A stretch of DNA of 30,523 nt from Firmicutes bacterium UBA5496. Lineage in GTDB: Bacteria > Bacillota > Proteinivoracia > UBA4975. The notes under the pieces were generated by a model. It saw nothing but the letters and a program-made list of their open reading frames with translations, was not told where the DNA came from and ran no database searches. Numbering within the stretch: the stretch's first letter is position 1; every line of letters starts with the position of its first letter. Location of the stretch: positions 446 to 30,968 of the forward strand of contig DIPE01000043.1 in NCBI GenBank assembly GCA_002427015.1. The letters run 5' to 3'. This document shows, piece by piece, positions 24,167-30,523 of this stretch. The position numbers and the translations under genes are program-made.

Positions 24167-26350
24167 TTACAGCTTGCGGCGCTTTTCGACCAGGAAGCTG
24201 GCAACAGCGTGTCCGTGGGTGCCCCGGCCAAAGCCGGCGTCCATGCCTTCTTCCACGGCGATGTCATTGGTGACCTGGGTGCCCCCGGCCACCAGGATGA
24301 CTTTGTCCCGGATGCCCTTCTCTTTGCATAGGTCATTAAGCCGGCGCATGTTGATGCGATGAATTTCTGCATGGGTGATGATGGTGCTGATGAGAATGGC
24401 GTCGGCAGCAGTTTCGATAGCAGCGTCCACTACCTTTTCCAGGGGAACGGAGGTGCCCAGGTAATGGCAGGCAATGCCAAAGCCTTCGATGCCGCCGTGC
24501 TTGATGTCAATAATTTCCCGCATTCCTACTGAGTGTTCGTCCTGGCCGACGGTGGCCCCGACGATGGTCATGGGGTTCTTTTTGATGTCGGCGCGGATTT
24601 CCTCTTCGGAAAGGAGGGGCACTTCTTCAGGGATATCTAGTTCATTGGGATCGATATCAATATCCACCTTGCCCTTGAGCTCCAGGAATGTGCCTTCGGA
24701 GGGATGCATGGGCAGGCGGTTGATGACTTCTGCCTCTTTAATCCCCATCTTTTCCGCCAGGGCCAAAGCGGCGTATTCCGCCACCCGGGCGCTGGTGGGA
24801 TAGAAGAGCTGCATGCTGATGACGCCGTCGGCGTACCATTCCACTTCGGGACGGAGCAGGCCTTTGGCCCGATGCTCGGCCATGACCGCCATGCGCTGGG
24901 CAGCGTTGTCCTCTTCATCCAGCTCATCGATGTAGATGATCTTTTCCGGATGGCAGAGGGTGCAGCCGCCAATGAGGTCGCAGGCTTTTTTGGCGCCTGC
25001 CGGCAGGTGGTTGTCACCGTACATGTGACAAACCGGAGCAAAGTAGTCCTTATCCCGAGCAAAGACAGTATCCGGCCCGATGCCGCCGTCGGCGTGGCGG
25101 ACGATGCCGTCATAGTTGCGGGCAGGGTACTCTGCGGAGTCTACGAAGAAGCCTGCTTCCACAGCCTTGAAATAGCCGCCCACTGCGATGATCTCTTCCA
25201 AGAAGAGGATTGCCCGTTCTTTCAGTTCCCGGACAGTCTTCCGGAGGGGTCCGTCTTTTTTCAGCTCTACCAGGTCGGTAAGGCCGTCAAGGCCGATGAG
25301 CATCTGTTTGGCAGTATTGGTGGCAGCAATGTTGTTATAATGCCAGGGCACGTTGCGGCCCTCATCGGGGGTGATGGTGCTCTGAATGTCGACGCTGGTC
25401 AGCCGGGAAATCAACAGGTTCATGGTATGGTTGACGGTAGCTTCCCGGGGGTCAGCTTCCATATACTTGGTGTTCATCTGGGCCCGCATCTTAAAGCCTT
25501 GGAACAGTTCCCTGAGGGCGACGGCATAAGGAAGGTCCAGGAACACTTCCGGCGCCGGCGTGGCCGTGGGGGGAACAGTTGAGAGGCTGATGAGGTCTTT
25601 TTTCATGCCGGCCTTGAGAGAGAAGGCACAGTTGATGCCATGCTGAACCATCAGTTCAGGCATGACTTTCCATGCTTCTCTGGCAGTGGCGTTGGCATTG
25701 TGGGCGCCGTCGATCTGAAGCATGTCAACGCTGGCCATGAGTTTCTTGGCCTCGGCGGCGTCAACAAAGGAACGAATCATGTTGACATTGCGGTAAAGCA
25801 CGTTGTACTGGGGGTCCTGGTGGGCGCCGTTGACTCCCTCTTCAGCAAAGAGCACTGCAATATCGGGGCCGGCGACACCGCTGACATAAGAGTGGAAGTT
25901 AATGGGACGGCCCACTTCGTCTTCGATAATATCCAAGGCCTTGCGGGTGGCCCGCAGCTGTTTGCGGGTAATGGGCACGCCGCCGATTCCCTCAGGTGAA
26001 CCTTCGATCAAGCCGTCATAATGGCTTTGGCCGGCGGTGCGAATGACCATGATATGGTCGGCGCCATGCCAGGCGGCCATACGCATGCGGCGGATGTCGT
26101 CCTCAAAGCGTCCCGAGGCGATTTCGGTAGTAATGATGCATTCGGGCTGCGGGTCGATGCCGCCAAAGTACTTGGCTGCAGGCAGGGGCACGTAGTTTTT
26201 CAGGGATTCAGAGATTTGCTTATACTTAAAGGGTCCCAGCTGGGCATCTCGGGGCAGGGGCTTGCGCCAGGTCCAGCCTTTGCGGCGGGGACGATAATGC
26301 TCCAGATCCTTAAGGAGTTCGGGTATGTTGAGCTTCTTATTCACATCCAT
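24167..26350 (-). CDS. oraE: D-ornithine 4,5-aminomutase large subunit OraE
   Basis: Adenosylcobalamin- and PLP-dependent subunit that turns D-ornithine into 2,4-diaminopentanoate. The 727-aa protein ends in a B12-binding domain with D604-E-H606-S-V-G (the DxHxxG motif, His being the lower cobalt ligand) and VAGGTQVTND. Lys617 lies 11 residues after that His, exactly the spacing reported for the PLP lysine in the Clostridium sticklandii enzyme (His618/Lys629, from memory). The N-terminal two-thirds (TIM-barrel part) includes RTAGQSHYDGLIEGSPEGIGG. GGGAGGTG precedes the ATG; the gene abuts oraS. Confidence 0.96.
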   Translation of the reverse strand: MDVNKKLNIPELLKDLEHYRPRRKGWTWRKPLPRDAQLGPFKYKQISESLKNYVPLPAAKYFGGIDPQPECIITTEIASGRFEDDIRRMRMAAWHGADHIMVIRTAGQSHYDGLIEGSPEGIGGVPITRKQLRATRKALDIIEDEVGRPINFHSYVSGVAGPDIAVLFAEEGVNGAHQDPQYNVLYRNVNMIRSFVDAAEAKKLMASVDMLQIDGAHNANATAREAWKVMPELMVQHGINCAFSLKAGMKKDLISLSTVPPTATPAPEVFLDLPYAVALRELFQGFKMRAQMNTKYMEADPREATVNHTMNLLISRLTSVDIQSTITPDEGRNVPWHYNNIAATNTAKQMLIGLDGLTDLVELKKDGPLRKTVRELKERAILFLEEIIAVGGYFKAVEAGFFVDSAEYPARNYDGIVRHADGGIGPDTVFARDKDYFAPVCHMYGDNHLPAGAKKACDLIGGCTLCHPEKIIYIDELDEEDNAAQRMAVMAEHRAKGLLRPEVEWYADGVISMQLFYPTSARVAEYAALALAEKMGIKEAEVINRLPMHPSEGTFLELKGKVDIDIDPNELDIPEEVPLLSEEEIRADIKKNPMTIVGATVGQDEHSVGMREIIDIKHGGIEGFGIACHYLGTSVPLEKVVDAAIETAADAILISTIITHAEIHRINMRRLNDLCKEKGIRDKVILVAGGTQVTNDIAVEEGMDAGFGRGTHGHAVASFLVEKRRKL

Positions 26351-26716
26351 TTATTTAGCACCTCCCGCGAACTCAGCTTCCACTTGAGACCAGAGGTTGC
26401 CCTCTGCCAATTGCAGACCGGCCTCCCGGTAGGGACGCCCGGAAATGGCTGAAGCCTTAAGGACTACATTGCCGGCTCCTTTGCCTAAAAGCCCATACCG
26501 CTGGCATTTTTCCACGATTGACTTGGCCTCCAGGCTGCTAAAGCCCATCCTCAAAAGGACGGAACGCTCAATAGCCGGGGAAGTATGGGTCTTGGCCAAA
26601 TCGGCCAGGGGGTTGACAACCTGGTCCAGCAAATCCCAGAAGCGCTGGTTCAGCTGCTCATCGCTGAGATTAGCCAGGTGCTGGCGACGCTCTTTAAAAT
26701 CGTCTTTGCGTTCCAT
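26351..26716 (-). CDS. oraS: D-ornithine 4,5-aminomutase small subunit OraS
   Basis: 121-aa partner of OraE, the usual length for this subunit. The sequence MERKDDFKERRQHLANLSDEQL...FWDLLDQVVNPLADLAKTHTSPAIERSVLLRMGFSSLEAKSIVEKCQRYGLLGKGAG is typical of OraS and of no other family I know. Its ATG overlaps the ortB stop by one base (TAATG) and its stop abuts the oraE start, so the three genes are translationally coupled. The small subunit binds and stabilises OraE in the heterotetramer. Confidence 0.95.
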   Translation of the reverse strand: MERKDDFKERRQHLANLSDEQLNQRFWDLLDQVVNPLADLAKTHTSPAIERSVLLRMGFSSLEAKSIVEKCQRYGLLGKGAGNVVLKASAISGRPYREAGLQLAEGNLWSQVEAEFAGGAK

Positions 26717-28119
26717 TATTTCACTCCTTGAGCAATTGATTCTATAAATTCAGGGGTGACGCGACAGTCTTCCGCCAGGAAGCTTATGTCCTCGGGCAAA
26801 GGCTTGGCGCCCTTTAAAGTGCCAAGAGCATGGTTCAGGTAAGAACGGCGCAAGTCATCCATATCCAGATCCACTATTTGAATCTGGCGGGGATGCTCCG
26901 GCAGAATGATGGACTTGCCGGGGACGCTGTCAGCAGGATTGCCAACGGAAATTTCAATGCCGTTCTTCCGGGCAAAGCTGAGCTGAGCGTTGACATGTTT
27001 GCCGGCGCCGGTGTATTCAGTTTCCTGAACCACCAGAACCTGATCCTCATCGAGCTCCCGGGCCAGGGCCACAGCGGCGGCCAAAGAGACGTTGCCTGCA
27101 GGACCCCTTTCAAGGCCTTCAAGTTGAGCCAAGAGTTCGGTGACATAGAAAGCCTCGCCCTGGGTAATTGTCACATACCTGTCCATGTAGCGCAGGGGGC
27201 GGGCGGCGTTTCTGGGCACATCTGCCCGGTCGGGCCAGGTGGTAAAGGGCACGCCGAATCCGGTGTGGCCGGTGGTAAAGGACTTGCGGTTAAAGTCATT
27301 GTCGCTGGCCATGTGCAGGCCTTTGAGGTCGACGCTGGCGCCTACCACCACTGCATCGGAGCCGGCCTTCTGCAGGCCCCGGGCGGTGCCGGTGAGGTTG
27401 CCGCCGCCGGCATTGGTGATTACCACCATGTCGGGTTTTACATCATATTGATTTTTAAGCTGCTGGACGATTTCCCAGCCCAGGGTCTCTACCCCGGCAA
27501 TGGCATAGGGGGTGTAGAGGGAAGCATTGAAGAAACCTGTATCCTCCAGCACCCGCAGAAAAACGTAAAACAATTCGGGGCCAACAGACAGCTGCAAGAC
27601 TTCGGAACCATAGGCTTCACAGGCCCGGCCCTTTTCTTCGATTTCCGGCTGATAGACGCCGCGGCTGTCAAAGGCCTCCTGAACGATAATGCTCTTGAGA
27701 CCGCGAATGGCAGCCTGGGAAGCCACAGCGGCGCCATAGTTGCCGCTGGTGGCGGCGACTACGCCTTTGTAGCCATGCTTGGCGGCATGGTATACCGACA
27801 GGGCTGCCCGGCGGGCCTTAAAGCTGCCTGAGGGGTTAGAAGCCTCGTCCTTCAGGAAGATGCGGGCGCCCTTGCCCTTGGGAGCGGTCATGCGAGCCAG
27901 TTTTGTTATGTTCTTCAGTTCATACAGGGGAGTATTGCCCACGCCGGTTTCCCTTTGAATGGCGACGACTTCCTCGAGACTGTAGCCGGCCTCGGTCATC
28001 AGGGCCTGGTAGTCAAAGGCCAGCTGGGCCCTGGCGAATTGGCTGTAGTCCATGCCGATGGCTTTTTTCATGATCTCATTGCTGCGAGCCATTACTGCCT
28101 GATAGCTGTTATCTTTCAC
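26716..28119 (-). CDS. ortB: 2-amino-4-oxopentanoate thiolase beta subunit OrtB
   Basis: PLP-dependent catalytic subunit that cleaves 2-amino-4-oxopentanoate with CoA into acetyl-CoA and alanine. The 467-aa protein has the fold-II PLP motif NPSGSFKARRA with Lys101 as Schiff-base residue, then ATSGNYGAAVASQAA and the phosphate-cradle VITNAGGGNLTGTARGLQ, as in threonine synthase-like enzymes. The GTG start overlaps the ortA stop by 4 nt (GTGA). OrtA, encoded just upstream, is the required partner. Threonine synthase is excluded by length and by this context. Confidence 0.95.
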   Translation of the reverse strand: MKDNSYQAVMARSNEIMKKAIGMDYSQFARAQLAFDYQALMTEAGYSLEEVVAIQRETGVGNTPLYELKNITKLARMTAPKGKGARIFLKDEASNPSGSFKARRAALSVYHAAKHGYKGVVAATSGNYGAAVASQAAIRGLKSIIVQEAFDSRGVYQPEIEEKGRACEAYGSEVLQLSVGPELFYVFLRVLEDTGFFNASLYTPYAIAGVETLGWEIVQQLKNQYDVKPDMVVITNAGGGNLTGTARGLQKAGSDAVVVGASVDLKGLHMASDNDFNRKSFTTGHTGFGVPFTTWPDRADVPRNAARPLRYMDRYVTITQGEAFYVTELLAQLEGLERGPAGNVSLAAAVALARELDEDQVLVVQETEYTGAGKHVNAQLSFARKNGIEISVGNPADSVPGKSIILPEHPRQIQIVDLDMDDLRRSYLNHALGTLKGAKPLPEDISFLAEDCRVTPEFIESIAQGVK

Positions 28120-28430
28120 TGCTTTTCTCCCCCTTCCAGCAAGGCGCGAACCCGAGGGCCGATTGCCAAAAGCTCGGGCACGGCATCGCCAAAGTCATGG
28201 GCAAAGCGAGGCAGAACTTTAATGAGTTTACCTTCAATGCTGCGGCCGCAAAGGGTCCTGACCGTGACAATCTGGCCCATTTGGCCTTCATTTTCCAGGA
28301 ATCCTTTTGTTATCATCACCAAGGGAACCTTGGCTGTATCTTCAGGTACCTGTGGAGCCCGCTGCTCTGGAGTTAATATTTGTTGGTGGATCTGAACCCA
28401 CGTGCCCTTAGGCACCGCTTTGTCAGTCAC
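28116..28430 (-). CDS. ortA: 2-amino-4-oxopentanoate thiolase alpha subunit OrtA
   Basis: 104-aa small subunit of the OrtAB thiolase. The sequence reads MTDKAVPKGTWVQIHQQILTPEQRAPQVPEDT and continues with GQMGQIVTVRTLCGRSIEGKLIKVLPRFAHDFG, a pattern found in OrtA and the related alpha subunits of amino-acid thiolases. It starts at GTG 28430, 6 nt after AGGAGGG, 11 nt past the ord stop, and overlaps ortB by 4 nt. It probably forms a small beta-barrel that helps CoA or PLP subunit assembly; that role is inferred. Confidence 0.93.
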   Translation of the reverse strand: MTDKAVPKGTWVQIHQQILTPEQRAPQVPEDTAKVPLVMITKGFLENEGQMGQIVTVRTLCGRSIEGKLIKVLPRFAHDFGDAVPELLAIGPRVRALLEGGEKQ

Positions 28431-28441
28431 ATTTATCCCTC

Positions 28442-29470
28442 CTACTTATTGATCAAGGTGCGCACGTCAGCCAGCAGGGCCGGGGGAACAGGAAGCTGGG
28501 TCATGTTAACCAGGCCAGGCTTGGCATTAATTACGTTGGGAATAGAGTTTACAGCCAGGGCAATGGTGCCGATGCCCCCTGGAATCTCCGGCTGGATGGC
28601 CAAGTTTATGTTGGGCTCCCCATGGATTTCGATAAAGTCGCCGGTTTCAACCCCTTCGTTTTCAGGGCGAACCTGCTGGGGATGGATGAGGGTGATGAGG
28701 GTCTTGCCATCCTTGATGCCATAAGCGATGTGGCGGCAGCCCGCGACCATGCCGGGTTCCACCTTGACATGAGGAGTTTCTCTGTATTTCTTAGCAATAA
28801 TCGGTTCCTTGGTCTGGCGGATTTCATCCAGTTCCCAGCCCAGGGCGGAGGCGATCATGGCCATGGACTCAGGGAAGCCCACGTGACCCACGATGGTGCC
28901 GGCTTCGACGCCAGCGTTAAATTCTTCAAGAGTAGTGCCCACGCCTTGGGTCTTCATGACGGTGGGGCCAAAGGGAGAGAGGTCGTTGATGCGGGAAGCT
29001 TTGATATCGGTGACGTTATAGCAGACACCGGTCATGGCCACAATGAGCAGGTCAAGGACAAAGCCCGGGTTGATGCCGGTGCCCAGGACGGTTACATTGT
29101 TCGCCAGGGCCAGCTGATGGATTTTTTCACCCAGTTCGGGCTCCTGCTGGCGGGGGTAAGACATTTCTTCAGCAATGCAGATTACGTTTTTCTTAGCCTT
29201 GACTGCTTGTTCGATTTGAGGGAATACTTCCCGGGTAAAGGAGCCGGTGGCAATGATGACCACGTCGGCTTCTGTTTTGAGGACCTGTGCCGCATCGTCA
29301 TTGATGGCGGCTTGGCTCTTTACTCCCAGCAGCTGGGCCATGGTCTTGCCTTTTTTATTGGGGTCGGCGTCGATGGCAGCAACACTTTCAACTCCAGTCT
29401 TGGTGTCCAGCAATTTGGCCATGCCGCCACCCATGGCGCCAAGGCCCCAATGAATTACCTTTACAGTCAC
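28442..29470 (-). CDS. ord: 2,4-diaminopentanoate dehydrogenase Ord
   Basis: Oxidatively deaminates 2,4-diaminopentanoate to 2-amino-4-oxopentanoate with NAD(P). The 342-aa protein opens with a Rossmann loop GLGAMGGG at residues 9-16 and carries VIIATGSFTREVFPQIEQAVKAKKNVICIAEEMSYP and GTGINPGFVLDLLIVAMTG, the pattern of this dihydrodipicolinate-reductase-like family. I set the start at GTG 29470, 6 nt after AAAGGAGTG; the first GTG of the open frame at 29479 lies within the ribosome binding site. It is the first gene of the operon, about 50 nt from a consensus-like sigma-54 promoter. Confidence 0.95.
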   Translation of the reverse strand: MTVKVIHWGLGAMGGGMAKLLDTKTGVESVAAIDADPNKKGKTMAQLLGVKSQAAINDDAAQVLKTEADVVIIATGSFTREVFPQIEQAVKAKKNVICIAEEMSYPRQQEPELGEKIHQLALANNVTVLGTGINPGFVLDLLIVAMTGVCYNVTDIKASRINDLSPFGPTVMKTQGVGTTLEEFNAGVEAGTIVGHVGFPESMAMIASALGWELDEIRQTKEPIIAKKYRETPHVKVEPGMVAGCRHIAYGIKDGKTLITLIHPQQVRPENEGVETGDFIEIHGEPNINLAIQPEIPGGIGTIALAVNSIPNVINAKPGLVNMTQLPVPPALLADVRTLINK

Positions 29471-29518
29471 AACCAACACTCCTTTGCCTTATTTATTTTA
29501 GGTTTCCCCTTATTCTAT

Positions 29519-29534
29519 TGCAAAAAACGTGCCA
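29519..29534 (-). promoter_or_regulatory. Sigma-54 (RpoN) promoter of the ornithine/citrulline operon
   Basis: On the minus strand the sequence is TGGCACGTTTTTTGCA, a full match to the -24/-12 consensus TGGCAC-N5-TTGCW, with the GG and GC doublets 10 nt apart as required. Transcription would start near 29508, leaving a leader of about 38 nt before the ord GTG. Expression should then need an enhancer-binding activator, which is not encoded in the window. Confidence 0.85.
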
Positions 29535-29568
29535 TCGCAGCCATAGGGAATGCAGACGCAAAATGTTT

Positions 29569-29594
29569 CCTTCCGCAAAAAAACTGGCGGAAGG
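29569..29594. promoter_or_regulatory. Inverted repeat upstream of the sigma-54 promoter (possible activator site or alternative hairpin)
   Basis: Perfect 8-bp arms CCTTCCGC (29569-29576) and GCGGAAGG (29587-29594) around a 10-nt spacer, 35-60 nt upstream of the -24 element. It could be an enhancer-binding site or a hairpin that competes with the terminator that overlaps it. Confidence 0.45.
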
Positions 29595-29602
29595 AGCGCC
29601 AG
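29584..29602. terminator. Bidirectional hairpin terminator
   Basis: CTGGCG (29584-29589) and CGCCAG (29597-29602) with a 7-nt loop. Seven T residues follow on the minus strand and ATTTTTT on the plus strand. It would insulate the ornithine operon from the upstream DUF5667-like gene. Confidence 0.75.
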
Positions 29603-29640
29603 ATTTTTTGCCTTAAAGGGAATTTGTAGCAATATGAAAA

Positions 29641-29668
29641 CTCCCTGCCATCCTTGGATGACAGGGAG
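29641..29668 (-). terminator. Intrinsic terminator of the DUF5667-like gene
   Basis: CTCCCTGCCATCC (29641-29653) pairs with GGATGACAGGGAG (29656-29668). The single C/A mismatch becomes a G-U pair in the minus-strand RNA, and TTTTCATATT follows on that strand. It lies 15 nt past the gene's stop codon. Confidence 0.8.
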
Positions 29669-29683
29669 GAAACGACATTGATG

Positions 29684-30523
29684 CTAATTATTTTTTCCGG
29701 GCTTATTTTTGCCCTTGCCCTTATTGGATTTGTTTTTGCCTTTATTGCCCTTATCTTTTTTGTTGCCCTTGCCGTTTTTGCCAGTCTCATCTTCATCTTC
29801 GTCTTCGTCTTTGTCTTCGTCTTCATCTTCGTCTTCATCTTCGTCTTCGGTGAGTTCCTCAATTTCTTCCGATTCAGGTTCAGGCTCGGGGTCGGGCACA
29901 GGTTCCGGATCCGGCTGGGGTTCCGGCTCAGGCACGGGGATACCATGCTTTTCTGCCCAGCGCACTTGCTGGCGGTGGGCATTTTCAATGGCCCGATTTA
30001 GGCCTTTGTGGCAAGATTCAGGGTTTCTGTCCCTGATTTGTTCCAGGTGCTGAATCCGGCGCTGGTATTTCTCCCACTTGGTGAGGTGGCCCAGGCCTTC
30101 CTCTTCTTCTTCCTCGTCCTCGGGATCTTCAGGATCTTCAGGATCCTCAGGATCTTCAGCTTCAGCTATGTTGTCCAAAGCCAGGCCTAAGTTGACGAGA
30201 GCTGTTTCCAGGTGGGTGAGGCCTTCCTCAGTCAACTCCAGGTTTTCCAGATCTTCGCCTTCACCCAGCATGAAATCAAAGAGACCTTCGGCAGCGGTTT
30301 CTAAATCTTCGGCGGCCTTTTTAAGAATTTCCTGCTGTTCTTCAGTAATTTCTGTTTCAGCAAATTTATGTTCCAGGGCCTCCAGTTCCAATGCGCGCTT
30401 ATCCACTAACTCGCTGAGCAGCACAGTCTTCCTTTCGGCGCTAAAGGTAAACCACACCTTGATATTTTCTACAAACCGCTTGAGGAAGTAAAAGGGCGAG
30501 TCGGGGAGCAGTCCCGGATCTAC
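29684..30523 (-). CDS. DUF5667-like acidic protein with Pro-Glu/Asp and Lys-Gly tail (5' end outside the window)
   Basis: The frame stays open to the window edge and there reads DPGLLPDSPFYFLKRFVENIKVWFTFSAERKTVLLSELVDKRALELEAL, the typical DUF5667 pattern (LPgspfYxlKr.vE...ltfs.erKa.l...la.kR). The GTG at 30457 is therefore an internal codon, and the gene begins beyond 30523. Helical acidic segments follow, then PEDPEDPEDPED with an E-run, a KWEKYQRRIQHLEQIRDR helix, a PEPEPQPDPEPVPDPEPEPES stretch, an alternating E/D block and a final Lys-Gly-Asn-rich tail of about 33 residues. DUF5667 proteins are usually secreted or membrane-linked, but the N-terminus is not visible. Function unknown. Confidence 0.8.
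   Translation of the reverse strand, partial: VDPGLLPDSPFYFLKRFVENIKVWFTFSAERKTVLLSELVDKRALELEALEHKFAETEITEEQQEILKKAAEDLETAAEGLFDFMLGEGEDLENLELTEEGLTHLETALVNLGLALDNIAEAEDPEDPEDPEDPEDEEEEEEGLGHLTKWEKYQRRIQHLEQIRDRNPESCHKGLNRAIENAHRQQVRWAEKHGIPVPEPEPQPDPEPVPDPEPEPESEEIEELTEDEDEDEDEDEDKDEDEDEDETGKNGKGNKKDKGNKGKNKSNKGKGKNKPGKNN

Noticed and set aside
29786..29850. Short tandem repeats that could suggest a CRISPR or microsatellite array
   Set aside because: They are in-frame codon repeats for an alternating Glu/Asp tract, without unique spacers.
30108..30165. Second tandem repeat block (GAT/CCT/GAA-type units)
   Set aside because: It encodes the PED repeats of the same protein in frame; no array structure.
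29684..30457. Complete 257-aa gene starting at GTG 30457
   Set aside because: The frame continues open to the window edge and the extra residues match the family pattern, so the start is internal and the gene is incomplete.

Overview
The window looks like a chromosomal segment of an anaerobic, amino-acid-fermenting Bacillota (Clostridia-like) bacterium of moderately high GC. The supporting signs are strong AGGAGG-type ribosome binding sites with frequent GTG and TTG starts, a CdaA-type c-di-AMP cyclase, Ptb-Buk, an ECF sigma/anti-sigma pair, and above all the oxidative ornithine degradation (Stickland-type) gene set. I cannot name the genus. Genes are densely packed: the largest gene-free gaps are 213 nt (13722-13934), 206 nt (7847-8052) and 204 nt (29480-29683), and no gap exceeds 300 nt.

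Left part, plus strand (16-2635): an importer of the NMT1/SsuA/ThiY class (binding lipoprotein, ATPase, permease), closed by a bidirectional terminator shared with the convergent operon. Minus strand (2680-7846): a small DUF2007-like protein, a TldD/TldE-like pair in which the TldD member has lost its HExxxH metal motif, the c-di-AMP cyclase CdaA, and GlmM. The usual cdaR gene between cdaA and glmM is absent. Minus strand (8053-13721): ECF sigma factor, membrane zinc-finger anti-sigma factor, two FtsX-type permeases and a MacB/LolD-type ATPase, apparently one envelope-stress operon. Minus strand (13935-15910): phosphate butyryltransferase and butyrate kinase.

Right part (16000-29470, minus strand): one tightly packed run of 12 genes, many overlapping or nearly abutting. 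In transcription order they are ord, ortA, ortB, oraS, oraE, a GlmL/MutL-like reactivase, orr, an AMMECR1 protein fused to a Memo-like domain, its radical SAM partner amrS, carbamate kinase, ornithine carbamoyltransferase, and a P-loop protein of the cyclic 2,3-diphosphoglycerate synthetase family. The recognised enzymes join two routes. Citrulline is phosphorolysed to ornithine and carbamoyl phosphate, which yields ATP through carbamate kinase. Ornithine is racemised, rearranged by the B12/PLP aminomutase, deaminated and thiolysed to acetyl-CoA and alanine. A consensus-matching sigma-54 promoter (29519-29534) sits just upstream of ord, and a 9-bp-stem terminator (15968-15989) closes the run.

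The least explained parts are the complete AmmeMemoRadiSam module and the cDPGS-like protein lodged inside this catabolic operon, the motif-less TldD, and overlapping alternative hairpins just upstream of the sigma-54 promoter. At the right edge an incomplete gene (29684-30523) encodes a DUF5667-like protein with an extreme Pro-Glu/Asp and Lys-Gly tail.
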